DNA from: Methylocapsa sp. S129
Lineage (GTDB): Bacteria; Pseudomonadota; Alphaproteobacteria; Rhizobiales; Beijerinckiaceae
Assembly: GCF_009765995.1 (NCBI RefSeq)
Contig: NZ_LMUI01000046.1
Coordinates: 89,129-153,128, forward strand
Reading direction: 5' to 3'
Length of the DNA stretch: 64,000 bases
Numbering within the stretch: position 1 is the first letter of the stretch; the number at the start of each line of letters is the position of its first letter. The notes below the pieces were generated by a model. The model ran no database searches, was not told the origin of the DNA, and worked only from the letters and a program-made list of their open reading frames with translations. The position numbers were made by a program, and so were the translations under genes. Of this stretch, positions 8,533 to 17,089 are shown one piece after another.

Positions 8533-9615
8533 ATGAAATTCGCGGTCTCGCTCACCATGGAGCGTTTCTCGGCAGATGTGCCGATGTCGCGGGCGAAGAG
8601 TAATCTGCTCGAGCTTGCCCGGCTGGCCGACGAGGGTGGGTTTGAGACCTTATGGACGGCCGAGCATCACACTATCGAATGCACGATCTCGCCGAACCCG
8701 TTCCAGACACTGACCTGGCTCGCCCAACATACGCAGCGGATCCGCCTCGGCACTTCAACCCTGGTTGCGCCCTACTGGAGCCCTATTCGCCTCGCTGGCG
8801 AGGCGGCGCTATGCGACCATCTCACCGATGGACGTCTCGAATTCGGCATTGCGCGAGGCTCGTACCAATATGAGTTCGACCGTATGGCCGGCGGCATGCC
8901 GCAGCAGGAGGGCGTCGCCTATCTAAAGGAGCTGGCACCGGCGGTGAAGCGGCTATGGCAAGGTGACTATGCCCATGACGGCCACTACTGGAAGTTTCCC
9001 GTCGCCACGTCAGTGCCCAAGCCCCTGCAGCAGCCGCATCCGCCGATCTGGGTGGCGGCACGCGATCCCGGCACCTTCGACTGGGCCATCGCCCTGGGCG
9101 CCAACATTCTCTCCACGCCGCTGTCGGCGCCTCCCGCCGAGATCCAGGTGCTCTCCGACAAGTTCCACAAGGCGGTGGCCGATCATCCCGAGGTGCCGCG
9201 GCCGCGTTTCATGATGCAGCGCCGCACTTGCGTCTACGATCGGCCGGAGGACTGGCAACTCGCCGTGCAGCACAGTATCGATTATGGCCGCGCCTTCGAG
9301 AACCTGTTCCAGAACATCGGCGCCGTCAGCAACGGCTTTCCCGAGGCCGTGCCCTATGAGGCAGTTAAGGGCAAGGACAACTACAACCCCGAAAGCGTGC
9401 GCCGGAATCTGATGTTCGGCACGCCGGACGAGGTGATCGAGAAGCTGATCGCCTATGAGGCAGCCGGGGTCGACCAATATTGCCTTGGCCTGACTTTCAA
9501 CCTGCCCTTCGAATTGCAGAAGAAGACGATCCGCCTCTTCGTGGACGAGGTGATGCCCGTCTTCGCCGCTCGCGAGAAGAAAGCCGGGAGCGTCGCCGCG
9601 AGAGCGCTGGCATGA
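8533..9615 (+). CDS. LLM-class flavin-dependent monooxygenase
   Basis: A 360-residue luciferase-like TIM-barrel oxygenase that would use FMNH2 and O2. Visible family features are the N-terminal FAVSLTMERF, the WTAEHH motif (about residue 41), TSTLVAPYWSP and a C-terminal half typical of the luciferase family. A good ribosome site (GGGAGG) precedes the ATG by about 6 nt. The FMNH2 supplier is probably the reductase at the head of the operon. Relatives with a known role include RutA (uracil ring opening) and PyrA (pyridine); which N-heterocycle or amide this enzyme attacks is unknown. The stop overlaps the next start in an ATGA. Confidence 0.88.
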   Translation: MKFAVSLTMERFSADVPMSRAKSNLLELARLADEGGFETLWTAEHHTIECTISPNPFQTLTWLAQHTQRIRLGTSTLVAPYWSPIRLAGEAALCDHLTDGRLEFGIARGSYQYEFDRMAGGMPQQEGVAYLKELAPAVKRLWQGDYAHDGHYWKFPVATSVPKPLQQPHPPIWVAARDPGTFDWAIALGANILSTPLSAPPAEIQVLSDKFHKAVADHPEVPRPRFMMQRRTCVYDRPEDWQLAVQHSIDYGRAFENLFQNIGAVSNGFPEAVPYEAVKGKDNYNPESVRRNLMFGTPDEVIEKLIAYEAAGVDQYCLGLTFNLPFELQKKTIRLFVDEVMPVFAAREKKAGSVAARALA

Positions 9616-10424
9616 CGGCGGCGCTGAGCCATACCGTCGGCGAGACGACGCTCAACTATCGCATCGATGGCAGCGGGCCCGAGCCATTGGTCTGCATCCA
9701 CGGCGTCGGCTCCTATCTGGAAGCTTGGAGCGGCTTGGTCGAGCGACTTAAGGATCGCTTCACCATCCTCTCCTTCGACCTGCGCGGCCATGGCCGATCC
9801 AGCCGAATCAAGGGCCGTTACGAGATCGACGATTTCGTCAACGAGACCCTCGCGCTCGCCGATCATGTTGGCTTCGACGCCTTCAACCTCGCCGGCTTTT
9901 CGCTTGGTGGCCTAATTGCTCAGCGTCTGGCTCTGACGCATCAGCGCCGTCTACGCAGGCTGGTGCTGCTCTCGACGGTGGCCGGCCGCACGCCGGAAGA
10001 GCGCGAACAAGTCCTCGGCCGCCTCGCGGCGCTGCGCCTGGGCACGCCTGCCGCCCACCACGAGGCCTCGCTCTCGCGTTGGCTCACCGAGGCGTTCCAA
10101 AGGGCAAATCCAGAGGTGATCGCCAGGTTGCGCGCCCGCGACGCCGAAAACGACCGGGATTGCTATGCGTCTGCCTATCGGGTGCTCGCAGAGACCGATT
10201 TTGGCGGCTTCCTCGACCAAATCCGTTGCCCGACCCTAATCGCGACGGGCGCGGAAGACCTCGGCTCGAGCCCGCGCATGGCCGTCTACATGCACGAGCG
10301 AATTCCCGGCTCCAGACTAGCGATCCTGGCTGGTCTGCGGCATTCCATCCTGATCGAGGCGCCCGATGTCGTGGCGACGCTGATGCGAGATTTCCTCGCC
10401 GAAAAGGTAGAAGCCCATGGATAA
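9612..10424 (+). CDS. Alpha/beta hydrolase (RutD-like context)
   Basis: A 270-residue alpha/beta-hydrolase. The oxyanion region is IHGVGS (about residue 29), the nucleophile Ser97 sits in GFSLGG, the acid is Asp216 in GAEDLGS and the base is His244 in GLRHS. The start is the ATG of the ATGA overlap with the monooxygenase stop; a longer open frame upstream is only a shadow of that gene. In the Rut pathway a hydrolase of this class (RutD) follows the monooxygenase, and the same order is seen here. Its likely job is cleavage of an ester, carbamate or acyl intermediate. Confidence 0.87.
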   Translation: MTAALSHTVGETTLNYRIDGSGPEPLVCIHGVGSYLEAWSGLVERLKDRFTILSFDLRGHGRSSRIKGRYEIDDFVNETLALADHVGFDAFNLAGFSLGGLIAQRLALTHQRRLRRLVLLSTVAGRTPEEREQVLGRLAALRLGTPAAHHEASLSRWLTEAFQRANPEVIARLRARDAENDRDCYASAYRVLAETDFGGFLDQIRCPTLIATGAEDLGSSPRMAVYMHERIPGSRLAILAGLRHSILIEAPDVVATLMRDFLAEKVEAHG

Positions 10425-10806
10425 GACGCTGCAGCAGGCAGGAGAAGCAGTCCGCCGCCAGGTTCTCGGCAACGACTATGTCGATCGCGCTTTCACCAAT
10501 GCCGATGATTTCTCTCGCCCCTTCCAGGATATTCTCAACGAATATTGCTGGGGCACAGCCTGGACAGACAAGAGCCTCGACCTCAAGCAACGCAGCCTTC
10601 TCAATCTCGGCATGCTGGCGGCCCTCGATCGCATGCATGAGTTCGGCATCCATTTCCGCGGCGCCGTACGTAACGGGCTGACGGAGGACGAACTTCGCGC
10701 GGTGCTCACCCAGATCGCCGTCTATTGCGGTATTCCCGCCGGCGTTGAGGCCCTCCGGGTGGCGCGCAACGTGCGGGACGAGATGAAACAGAAGGGCGAG
10801 ATCTGA
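10417..10806 (+). CDS. Carboxymuconolactone decarboxylase family protein
   Basis: A 129-residue CMD/AhpD-fold protein. It begins 8 nt inside the previous gene. The conserved segments are KQRSLLNLGMLAAL, HFRGAVRNGLTEDELRAVL and YCGIPAGVEALR. It lacks the CxxC of AhpD peroxidases, so it belongs with the gamma-carboxymuconolactone decarboxylase type rather than the alkylhydroperoxidase type. In the cluster it may act on a lactone or decarboxylate an intermediate; many members have no known reaction. Confidence 0.85.
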   Translation: MDKTLQQAGEAVRRQVLGNDYVDRAFTNADDFSRPFQDILNEYCWGTAWTDKSLDLKQRSLLNLGMLAALDRMHEFGIHFRGAVRNGLTEDELRAVLTQIAVYCGIPAGVEALRVARNVRDEMKQKGEI

Positions 10807-11045
10807 TGGGGCCAGTCGTTGGGGCCGATTTCCGGTGCTCGGCTTCCGCCGAATCGAGGAAAAGGCCTCGCAATCCTGCGCTTTTTCGCGGGAAGACGAG
10901 AACGACCCTCTGTCTTCTAAATCATGAGCATCGGCAATGCTCCAGAAAGCACTGTCCGCACGATCCATCGACATCCGGATGCCGTCGCTGAATGCAATAA
11001 AAAAGGCAGCGCCAGCAGCTCAGACAACAGAGGGGGACTGATCGC

Positions 11046-11879
11046 ATGAGACATTTCTCGAAACTGACGGCCCTGGCGGCTTCGCTCGCCATGGCGCTCG
11101 CCGTGGTCCCGGCGCAGGCTGGCGCCGTGCTCGACCGCGTGACGGCGGCCGGCGCGCTCAAGGTCGCCACCGACGCCAATTGGGCGCCGCAATCCTTCAT
11201 GAACGACAAGAACGAACTTGACGGCTTCGACGTCGATGTCGCCAAGGAAATCGGCAAGCGCATGGGCGTGAAGGTCGTTTTCGTCACGCCCGGCTGGGAC
11301 ATCATCACCGCCGGCAATTGGGCAGGCCGCTGGGACATGCATGCGGGGTCGATGACCCCGACCAAGAAGCGCGCCGAGATCTTCGATTTCCCGGCCGTCT
11401 ATTACTACACGCCCGCCGCCGTCGCCGTGCACAATGACAGCAAGGCCACCAAGCTGTCCGATCTCGACGGCAAGGTGGTTGGCGCCACCACGACCTCGAC
11501 TTTTGAAGCCTATGCCAACCAGGACCTGGTGCTCGACGCCGCCGGCGCGCCGCCATTCAAATATGAGTTCAAGCCGAAGGTGGTGAAGTCCTATTCCAAT
11601 TCGACCACCGCCTTCGATGATCTGCGCCTGGGGGCTGGCGTCCGCCTCGACGCGGTGGTGTCCTCCCAGCCGAGCATCAACGATGCAAAAAAGGCCGGCT
11701 ATCCTATTAAGCAGCTCGGCGAGCCCGTATTCTACGAACCCCTCGCCGTCGCCGTCGAGCGTGGCGATCCGGAGTTCAAGGCCAAGATCGCCGATGCTGT
11801 ACAGGGCATGAAAACGGATGGCACGCTGAGCAAGCTCTCCGTGAAATGGTACGGGACCGACTACACCGTGGTGAAATAG
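11046..11879 (+). CDS. Polar amino acid ABC transporter, periplasmic binding protein
   Basis: A 277-residue family-3 solute-binding protein. Residues 1-27 are a Sec signal peptide (basic MRHFSK, hydrophobic core, cleavage near AQAGA). The mature part has the typical VATDANWAPQSFMND and FDVDVAKEIGKRMGVKV ligand-binding motifs. It is separated from the operon upstream by about 240 bp, which hold no gene, so it may have its own promoter. The transporter genes follow directly. The cargo is probably the amino acid-like or small charged substrate of the upstream catabolic genes, by position only. Confidence 0.9.
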   Translation: MRHFSKLTALAASLAMALAVVPAQAGAVLDRVTAAGALKVATDANWAPQSFMNDKNELDGFDVDVAKEIGKRMGVKVVFVTPGWDIITAGNWAGRWDMHAGSMTPTKKRAEIFDFPAVYYYTPAAVAVHNDSKATKLSDLDGKVVGATTTSTFEAYANQDLVLDAAGAPPFKYEFKPKVVKSYSNSTTAFDDLRLGAGVRLDAVVSSQPSINDAKKAGYPIKQLGEPVFYEPLAVAVERGDPEFKAKIADAVQGMKTDGTLSKLSVKWYGTDYTVVK

Positions 11880-11891
11880 TTCACGTCCCTG

Positions 11892-11913
11892 GCGGCCCTG
11901 CATGCAGGGCCGC
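11892..11913 (+). terminator. Intercistronic hairpin after the binding-protein gene
   Basis: A perfect 22 bp palindrome with arms GCGGCCCTGCA/TGCAGGGCCGC, 12 nt after the binding-protein stop and followed by TTT. Such stems after the first gene of ABC operons usually act as partial terminators or 3'-end mRNA stabilisers, so the binding protein is made in excess over the permease. Confidence 0.75.
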
Positions 11914-11937
11914 TTTGCCGTTCGAGGGGAACCACAA

Positions 11938-12912
11938 ATGCTCTATCCCGATACGGTGGAATCTGAAGTCATTGTCCACAAGCCGTGGTTCATCACGGCG
12001 ATGTTTGCCGCGATCTTGGCGTGTTTTCTGGCTTTGAACCTGACCGGCACGACGATGGGCGAATTGATGCGCCCCGTCATCGGCGATCCCGTGCAGAGCG
12101 GGTTCTACGGTCGCTTCGCCATCGCCTTCACTATTGCGGTGATCTTCTGCCTAAATGTCGTGCTGATCGGCTTTGCCCCGCTGAAACTGCAGATCGCTAT
12201 CGTCTGGCTCGAATTGCTGCTGCTGTTCCTCGCCTTCTTCGAGACCTTCCATCTCAGCCTGCCCTTCATTCGGGAAAAGCTGCCGTTCATGATCACGCAG
12301 GGCGTGGTGACCACGCTCTATGTCTCGGCGATTTCGATCGTCATCGCCTCGGCCATCGCCATTCTCGGCGCTGTGGCCAAGCTCTCGACCAACGGCTTCG
12401 CCTATGCGATCGCAACCTTCTACACCTCCTTCTTCCGCGGCCTGCCTTTGCTGATGCAGGTCTACTTGATCTATCTCGGCCTGCCGCAACTCGGCTTCGT
12501 CATCGACGCGGTGCCTGCAGGCATCTTGGCGCTGTCGCTGTGCTACGGCGCCTACATGACCGAGATCTTCCGCTCGGGCATCCAGAGCATCGATCGCGGG
12601 CAGTGGGAGGCCTCGCGCTCGATGGGCTTCGGCTTCGGCCTCACCATGCGCAAGGTCATCCTGCCCCAAGCCCTGCCGGTGATTATCCCGCCCACCGGCA
12701 ACCAGTTCATCTCGATGCTGAAGGATTCTTCGCTCGTCTCGGTGATCGGCGTGTGGGAATTGATGTTTCTTGCCCGTACGCTGGGGCAGAAAACCTTCCA
12801 GCATATGGAAATGCTGATCTCCGCCGCCATGCTCTACTGGATCATGTCGATCTGTCTCGAACTCATCCAATCCCGCATCGAACACCATTATGCCAGGAGC
12901 AAAGTGCGATGA
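11938..12912 (+). CDS. Polar amino acid ABC transporter permease
   Basis: A 324-residue inner-membrane permease with a long N-terminal extension (hydrophobic segments near 15-35, 60-80 and 90-105) before the usual HisM-type core ([17 protein letters not shown]..). The EAA loop that contacts the ATPase is visible in [16 protein letters not shown]. The ATG at 11938 has GAGGGG about 8 nt upstream and is preferred over an in-frame ATG at 11902, which lies within the hairpin. Being longer than the usual 220-240 residues is common in the GltK/AapQ-like subgroup. It overlaps the ATPase start by four bases. Confidence 0.88.
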   Translation: MLYPDTVESEVIVHKPWFITAMFAAILACFLALNLTGTTMGELMRPVIGDPVQSGFYGRFAIAFTIAVIFCLNVVLIGFAPLKLQIAIVWLELLLLFLAFFETFHLSLPFIREKLPFMITQGVVTTLYVSAISIVIASAIAILGAVAKLSTNGFAYAIATFYTSFFRGLPLLMQVYLIYLGLPQLGFVIDAVPAGILALSLCYGAYMTEIFRSGIQSIDRGQWEASRSMGFGFGLTMRKVILPQALPVIIPPTGNQFISMLKDSSLVSVIGVWELMFLARTLGQKTFQHMEMLISAAMLYWIMSICLELIQSRIEHHYARSKVR

Positions 12913-13652
12913 GTCCTGACACGATCATCCAGGCCACGAATGTCGCCAAATGGTACGGCGCCTTCCAGGTGCTCAAGGACATCAACCTCACCGTTCGCAA
13001 GGGCGAGCGCATCGTCATATGTGGACCCTCCGGCTCGGGCAAGTCGACCCTGATCCGCTGCTTCAATCGGCTCGAAGCGCATCAGGAGGGCGACATCACC
13101 GTCACCGGCGTCGTCCTTCACGACAAGATGAGAAACGTCGCCTCCGTACGCCGCAACGTCGGCATGGTGTTCCAGCACTTCAACCTCTTTCCGCATATGA
13201 CTGTATTGATGAACTGCATGGTTGGCCCGATGTGGATCAAAGGGATCAAGCCCGAGGCGGCAAAGAAGACGGCGCTGCAGTTCTTGGAGCGCGTGCGCAT
13301 TCCCGATCAAGCTAACAAGTTCCCGGTGCAGCTCTCGGGCGGCCAGCAGCAGCGCGTCGCCATCGCCCGCAGCCTCTGCATGCAGCCGGCCGTGATGCTG
13401 TTCGACGAACCAACCTCGGCGCTCGATCCGGAGATGGTGTCGGAAGTTCTGGAGACGATGACGAGTCTGGCCCGCGACGGAATGACCATGGTCTGCGTCA
13501 CCCACGAAATGGGTTTCGCCCGCGCGGTCGCCGACAGGGTGATCTTCATGAATTCGGGTCAGATCATCGAGGAAGGCAAGCCGCACGACTTCTTCACCAA
13601 TCCACAACACGAGCGTACGAAGCTGTTCCTCAGCCAAATTCTCAAACATTGA
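12909..13652 (+). CDS. Polar amino acid ABC transporter ATP-binding protein
   Basis: A 247-residue GlnQ/GltL-type ATPase. Walker A is GPSGSGKST (39-47), the signature LSGGQQQR and Walker [14 protein letters not shown] follow in order, and the H-loop is in [13 protein letters not shown]. The start is the ATG overlapping the permease stop (ATGA); the much longer open frame reaching back to 11985 is a shadow of the permease. It completes a binding protein-permease-ATPase set; with one permease gene the transporter is probably a permease homodimer. Confidence 0.92.
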   Translation: MSPDTIIQATNVAKWYGAFQVLKDINLTVRKGERIVICGPSGSGKSTLIRCFNRLEAHQEGDITVTGVVLHDKMRNVASVRRNVGMVFQHFNLFPHMTVLMNCMVGPMWIKGIKPEAAKKTALQFLERVRIPDQANKFPVQLSGGQQQRVAIARSLCMQPAVMLFDEPTSALDPEMVSEVLETMTSLARDGMTMVCVTHEMGFARAVADRVIFMNSGQIIEEGKPHDFFTNPQHERTKLFLSQILKH

Positions 13653-14263
13653 AGCGAACGTGGGTCTGGACACTTTTCTTGGCGAGTTTCCCGATCTTAG
13701 ACTACGCTCCAGTCCCACGCTCTTCGTTCAATACGCGTTCAGGACGATGGCGGCTTACTCATGCCGATAGGTCCGGACGCACCCAATCACGCGCCGTCTC
13801 CTGCCTGCCTCTGCTTGATCGAGAGTTGTACGCCGCGAACGTGCCCACCGCGATGCATGAAAGAAGTGTGCTGCTGGCGGACGTCATTGACCGCTCAGCT
13901 TCGCGACGACGAGGAATCTCGTCCCGAGCGGCACCCTTCCACTGGAGGGTCGTGAAGGTCGAGATGAGCTCAAATACAGAGGCTGGATCGGTCACTATCC
14001 GCTTGTGCTTTCGACGTTCCATGAGCGCGTGCCTAAAGACTCGATCTCGCTGCCGCTCAGCAGCGAAAGCGACCGACCGTCCGCCGATCCCATTCATCCG
14101 GCCGCGTTCACCGCCTCGGGGACTTGAACTAGGTCGTGGCTACGACGGCGGTCAATATCTTCTGAGCGACGGCGGAGTTTGCTCTGATAAGGCCGACTTT
14201 GCCGATATGGACGAGGGGGCCCAAGAAAATCGATACCGGGGTCTCCCAAGCAGTTGCCCAAGT
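13653..14263. other. Gene-poor stretch with a possible decayed coding fragment
   Basis: About 610 bp between the transporter and the IclR gene. Open frames exist on both strands but none looks like an intact protein. One plus-strand frame, open from about 13890 to a stop near 14129, reads GWIGHYPLVLSTFHERV and ends HPAAFTASGT; it has protein-like composition and a natural-looking end but no start, so it may be the 3' remnant of a lost gene. I could not assign it to a family. Confidence 0.35.
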
Positions 14264-15133
14264 TCACAAGAGTTGAGTTATGCCAGCGAAATCGGAAATA
14301 TCAGCACGGCCGCCGTCGACTATTTGCGCCTGCCGCCCTTGAAGGGTTCCACGGCTGCCCTCAGCTTTCAGAAAGGAATCTCGATGAGCCCGGATTTCCG
14401 CGACGGTCGCGCCGATTCCTATCGCCATCGGCGTTTGTCTGTTCGACGTCTGCATTTCAATTGCGACGACGCCCGCATGGGGATTGACGGAGCCTTCCGT
14501 GACCGCGTAGCCACACGTTCGAATATGATCGAGTTCACGCAGTAATGCCGTGCTGGTGACCCGCTTACTCGGATCGGGCTCTTCCGCATTGATTCGTCGC
14601 AGCAAATGCACGACTTCCGTGTCGCTCTTCAGGCTGAGCAAGACCTTGCCGACGGCAGAGCGGCACAGGGGACGCAACGAGCCGTTCTTGATGTACCAGT
14701 GTGGGACTTGCGGCTTGAGAGCCTGAACAAGATGAACATATTGAACGTGGATGCCATTCTGCATGCCCAGGATCACGGTTTGACCTGTGATCGCGTGGAG
14801 TTCGTCCACAACGCGTGACAGGCTGGCCTCGCTGTAGAGTTCGTCCTGCACCCAACCCCCGAGCAGGGCGACCCGCATGGTAGGCATGAATTGTCGCTTG
14901 TGACGGTCGTGATCCAGGTAACCGAGCTTCACGAGGCTCGTCAGGAGAGCCGAGACGCTCGATTGAGGGTAATTGAGCCCCCGCACGATATCGCTGACCC
15001 CGAGAGGACGACGGCGTTCGGCGAGATACTCGAGCAATTCAAGAACGCGCTTTGCCGATTTGATCGCACCGGCGACTTCCGCCCCGTACGGGTTCTTGGC
15101 GGACCCCACATCCCTCGCGCTCCGATCAAGCAT
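14264..15133 (-). CDS. IclR-family transcriptional regulator
   Basis: A 289-residue regulator from the chosen start. A winged HTH lies at about 23-85 (AIKSAKRVLELLEYLAE, SDIVRGLNYPQSSVSALL) and the IclR effector domain at about 100-250 (VVDELHAITGQTVILGMQNG, SLRPLCRSAVGKVLLSL). ATG at 15133 is preferred because GCGGAGA lies 8 nt upstream; ATG at 15175 would add 14 residues and lacks a ribosome site. The frame remains open to 15373, but that overlaps the broken aldehyde dehydrogenase region. It may once have controlled that gene. Confidence 0.85.
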   Translation of the reverse strand: MLDRSARDVGSAKNPYGAEVAGAIKSAKRVLELLEYLAERRRPLGVSDIVRGLNYPQSSVSALLTSLVKLGYLDHDRHKRQFMPTMRVALLGGWVQDELYSEASLSRVVDELHAITGQTVILGMQNGIHVQYVHLVQALKPQVPHWYIKNGSLRPLCRSAVGKVLLSLKSDTEVVHLLRRINAEEPDPSKRVTSTALLRELDHIRTCGYAVTEGSVNPHAGVVAIEMQTSNRQTPMAIGIGATVAEIRAHRDSFLKAEGSRGTLQGRQAQIVDGGRADISDFAGITQLL

Positions 15134-15296
15134 ATATAGTCTCCGCTTCTCGCCGGCCGCTCCCACTTCGTTCATCGTCGTAGGTAAGTCCGCCACTTTG
15201 ATATCCTCGTTCGTTCGTTGGGGGAAGCAACTCGCTATGGCGCCCGTTCGGACTACCGAGCGCGAGTGAGCCCGGACCAGCTCTTCGAATAGATCG

Positions 15297-16350
15297 CTAC
15301 CCCATGGGCGAATGCGTTGGATCGGAGTCCGGAGCGGCCATCCCGTACAAGTCACCGCGCTGAAGGATACCATTGCGCAACAATCGAACCGTGGCCACGT
15401 CGATCATCGTTCCATCATAGGTGATCGCGCCGAGACCCTGGGCGCCCGTCAGGCAGATTTGTCCGGCGTGAAGGAGAAAGCCTTTTAGGACCCCCGGCAC
15501 CGCCGCCGCCAGATCCGCATCGGCAAATACGATGTCCGGCGATTTCCCGCCGAGTTCCAAGGTCAGTGGTAAAATCCGTTCGGCGGCGATTCGGCCGATC
15601 TCTCGGCCAGCGCGTAGAGAACCGGTGAAGGTCAGCTTGCGCACGCCCCTGAACCATGCTCTCTCCAGCTTCCTTCCCAAGTCCTGTGACCACATTGAAT
15701 ACGCCGGCCTCCAGACCGCACTCCTCCACAGCCATCCGCGCCAATTCCAACAGGGACCCGGAGGTGGCCTCCGACGGCTTGGCCACAACCGTATTGCCTG
15801 CGGCAAGGGCCGGAGCGCAGGCCCGACCCGCCTGATTGAGCGGTGCGTTCCACGGGAGGATTGCGCCCACGACCCCAAACGGCTCGCGGCGGGTGTACGA
15901 ATGATAACCAACACCGATATCGATCGTATTTCCCTGAATCGCGTTGACCAGACCGCCATAGAACTCAAAATACTGGGCGGTTGCCTCGATTTCGGCTTTT
16001 GCCATTGAGGCCGATTTCCCCGTTTCACGACATTCGATCACAGTGAAATCGTTGATGCGTTCCCTGATCTTCCGCGCTATCTCGTTGAGGATTCGACCCC
16101 GCGCACTCGGTCGCATATTTCGCCATGCGGTAAGCGCGAATTCGGCGGCTCTGACGGCCGCATCGACATCGGCGGCATTCCCACGCGCCACCCGAGAAAT
16201 GACCCGACCGTTTTTCGGGTTGCTTCCATCGAGATAAAGCCCATTGCTGGGCAATGCGGTTCGCCCGTTGATGAAGTGATCCAGTTGATTCTCTGCCACT
16301 GCCTTGACGTTCCCTACTGATTGTTTCCTGATCGATTGCTTTCCGATCAT
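15297..16350 (-). pseudogene. Broken aldehyde dehydrogenase, frameshifted and truncated
   Basis: The N-terminal two-thirds of an aldehyde dehydrogenase, reading from MIGKQSIRKQ. The cofactor motif LPWNAP and VAKPSEATSG are intact down to AGESMVQ. The frame then changes near 15645-15655 and continues as GVRKLTFTGSLRAGREIGR, ELGGKSPDIVF (catalytic Glu) and HAGQICLTG (catalytic Cys). The lost bases are best explained by a 5 nt deletion (or a 1 nt insertion). After the Cys the normal C-terminal about 180 residues are missing; the frame instead runs into LGAITYDGTMIDVATVRLLRN, which resembles the tail of CitE/HpcH-type CoA-ester lyases. It cannot make an active dehydrogenase. Confidence 0.82.
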
Positions 16351-16682
16351 TCTCGCGACGCTGCTACAGAGTACCATTCACGCGAAGACGCCATGATGCA
16401 GGTAAATCAGAACTCAGATATCGCGATGCGAAGTGATTGCATCACACGCACCTACCGCCGACCAAGTATGATCTGTTGTAAAAGTCGCAACTTTGGGTGT
16501 CGAGCCGGCAGCGGCAATTAGCACATATGTGATAGAGAAAACCTGGCGTATCTGCGAATGATCGCCGCACGCTGGCTTCGAGGATCGTGGGTCGTCGTCA
16601 CGAGCGCTCCACCCGAGGGAGAGCGGCCTCAGCATGTTATGCTAGGTCGCAACGGACGAAAGGGTCCCGACGCGGTCAAGTT
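16351..16682. other. Intergenic region beside the IS6 remnant
   Basis: About 330 bp in which I see no supported gene, RNA or clear repeat. Only very short open frames are present. Confidence 0.4.
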
Positions 16683-17035
16683 TCAGGCCGCAGGAGTGAC
16701 GGATTTCCGTTTCGCCATGGCACTCAGGCGGTGAAGGTGTGTAGATGGGGCGGACCGATGGGAACGGCGCGAAACGAAATGATTGCGGACGGCGGAGAAG
16801 ATTGAAACGAATCGCTGCAACTCAGGCCGGGATCGAAATCCTCGCATCATCCTCTCTCGTTTTCGGATGGGCATGAGAATTCTGCGCCCCACTTTCGAGT
16901 CCCTGCTGGGAGCGGTGTTCGACCTCCGGCATGACCTCGCTCGGCGGCGGTATGAGAGCAGAGTTTGTCGGTTATGATCCGCTTCGGCGGACGTCCTTGC
17001 TTCCGCAAGAGCCGCATGACACGATAAATCATCGG
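16683..17035 (-). pseudogene. IS6-family transposase remnant
   Basis: The C-terminal part of an IS6/IS26-type DDE transposase, recognisable in three successive frames. The first is LLRKQGRPPKRIITDKL; the second, EVMPEVEHRSQQGLESGAQN, corresponds to the conserved VEHRxHKGLNNRAEN; the third is IRKRERMMRGFRSRPELQRF followed by VSIFSAVRNHF. Two frameshifts (near 16965 and 16885) and loss of the N-terminal half show it is dead. It abuts the AraC-type gene, whose ribosome site begins about 45 bp away. No terminal inverted repeats were identified. Confidence 0.85.
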
Positions 17036-17089
17036 GACGCTACGAGTGGGGACACCGGAAACGCTCGCGCATGCTCGGAAGGAAGGAAG

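Noticed and set aside
11938..13652. A single 555-codon permease-ATPase fusion reading from 11985
   Set aside because: The N-terminal part of that frame is an out-of-frame shadow; the permease reads in another frame and overlaps the ATPase start as ATGA.
13649..14545. A 298-codon plus-strand ORF overlapping the IclR gene
   Set aside because: Composition is rich in Arg/Ser without a recognisable domain, and it overlaps the start of clear IclR coding sequence on the other strand.
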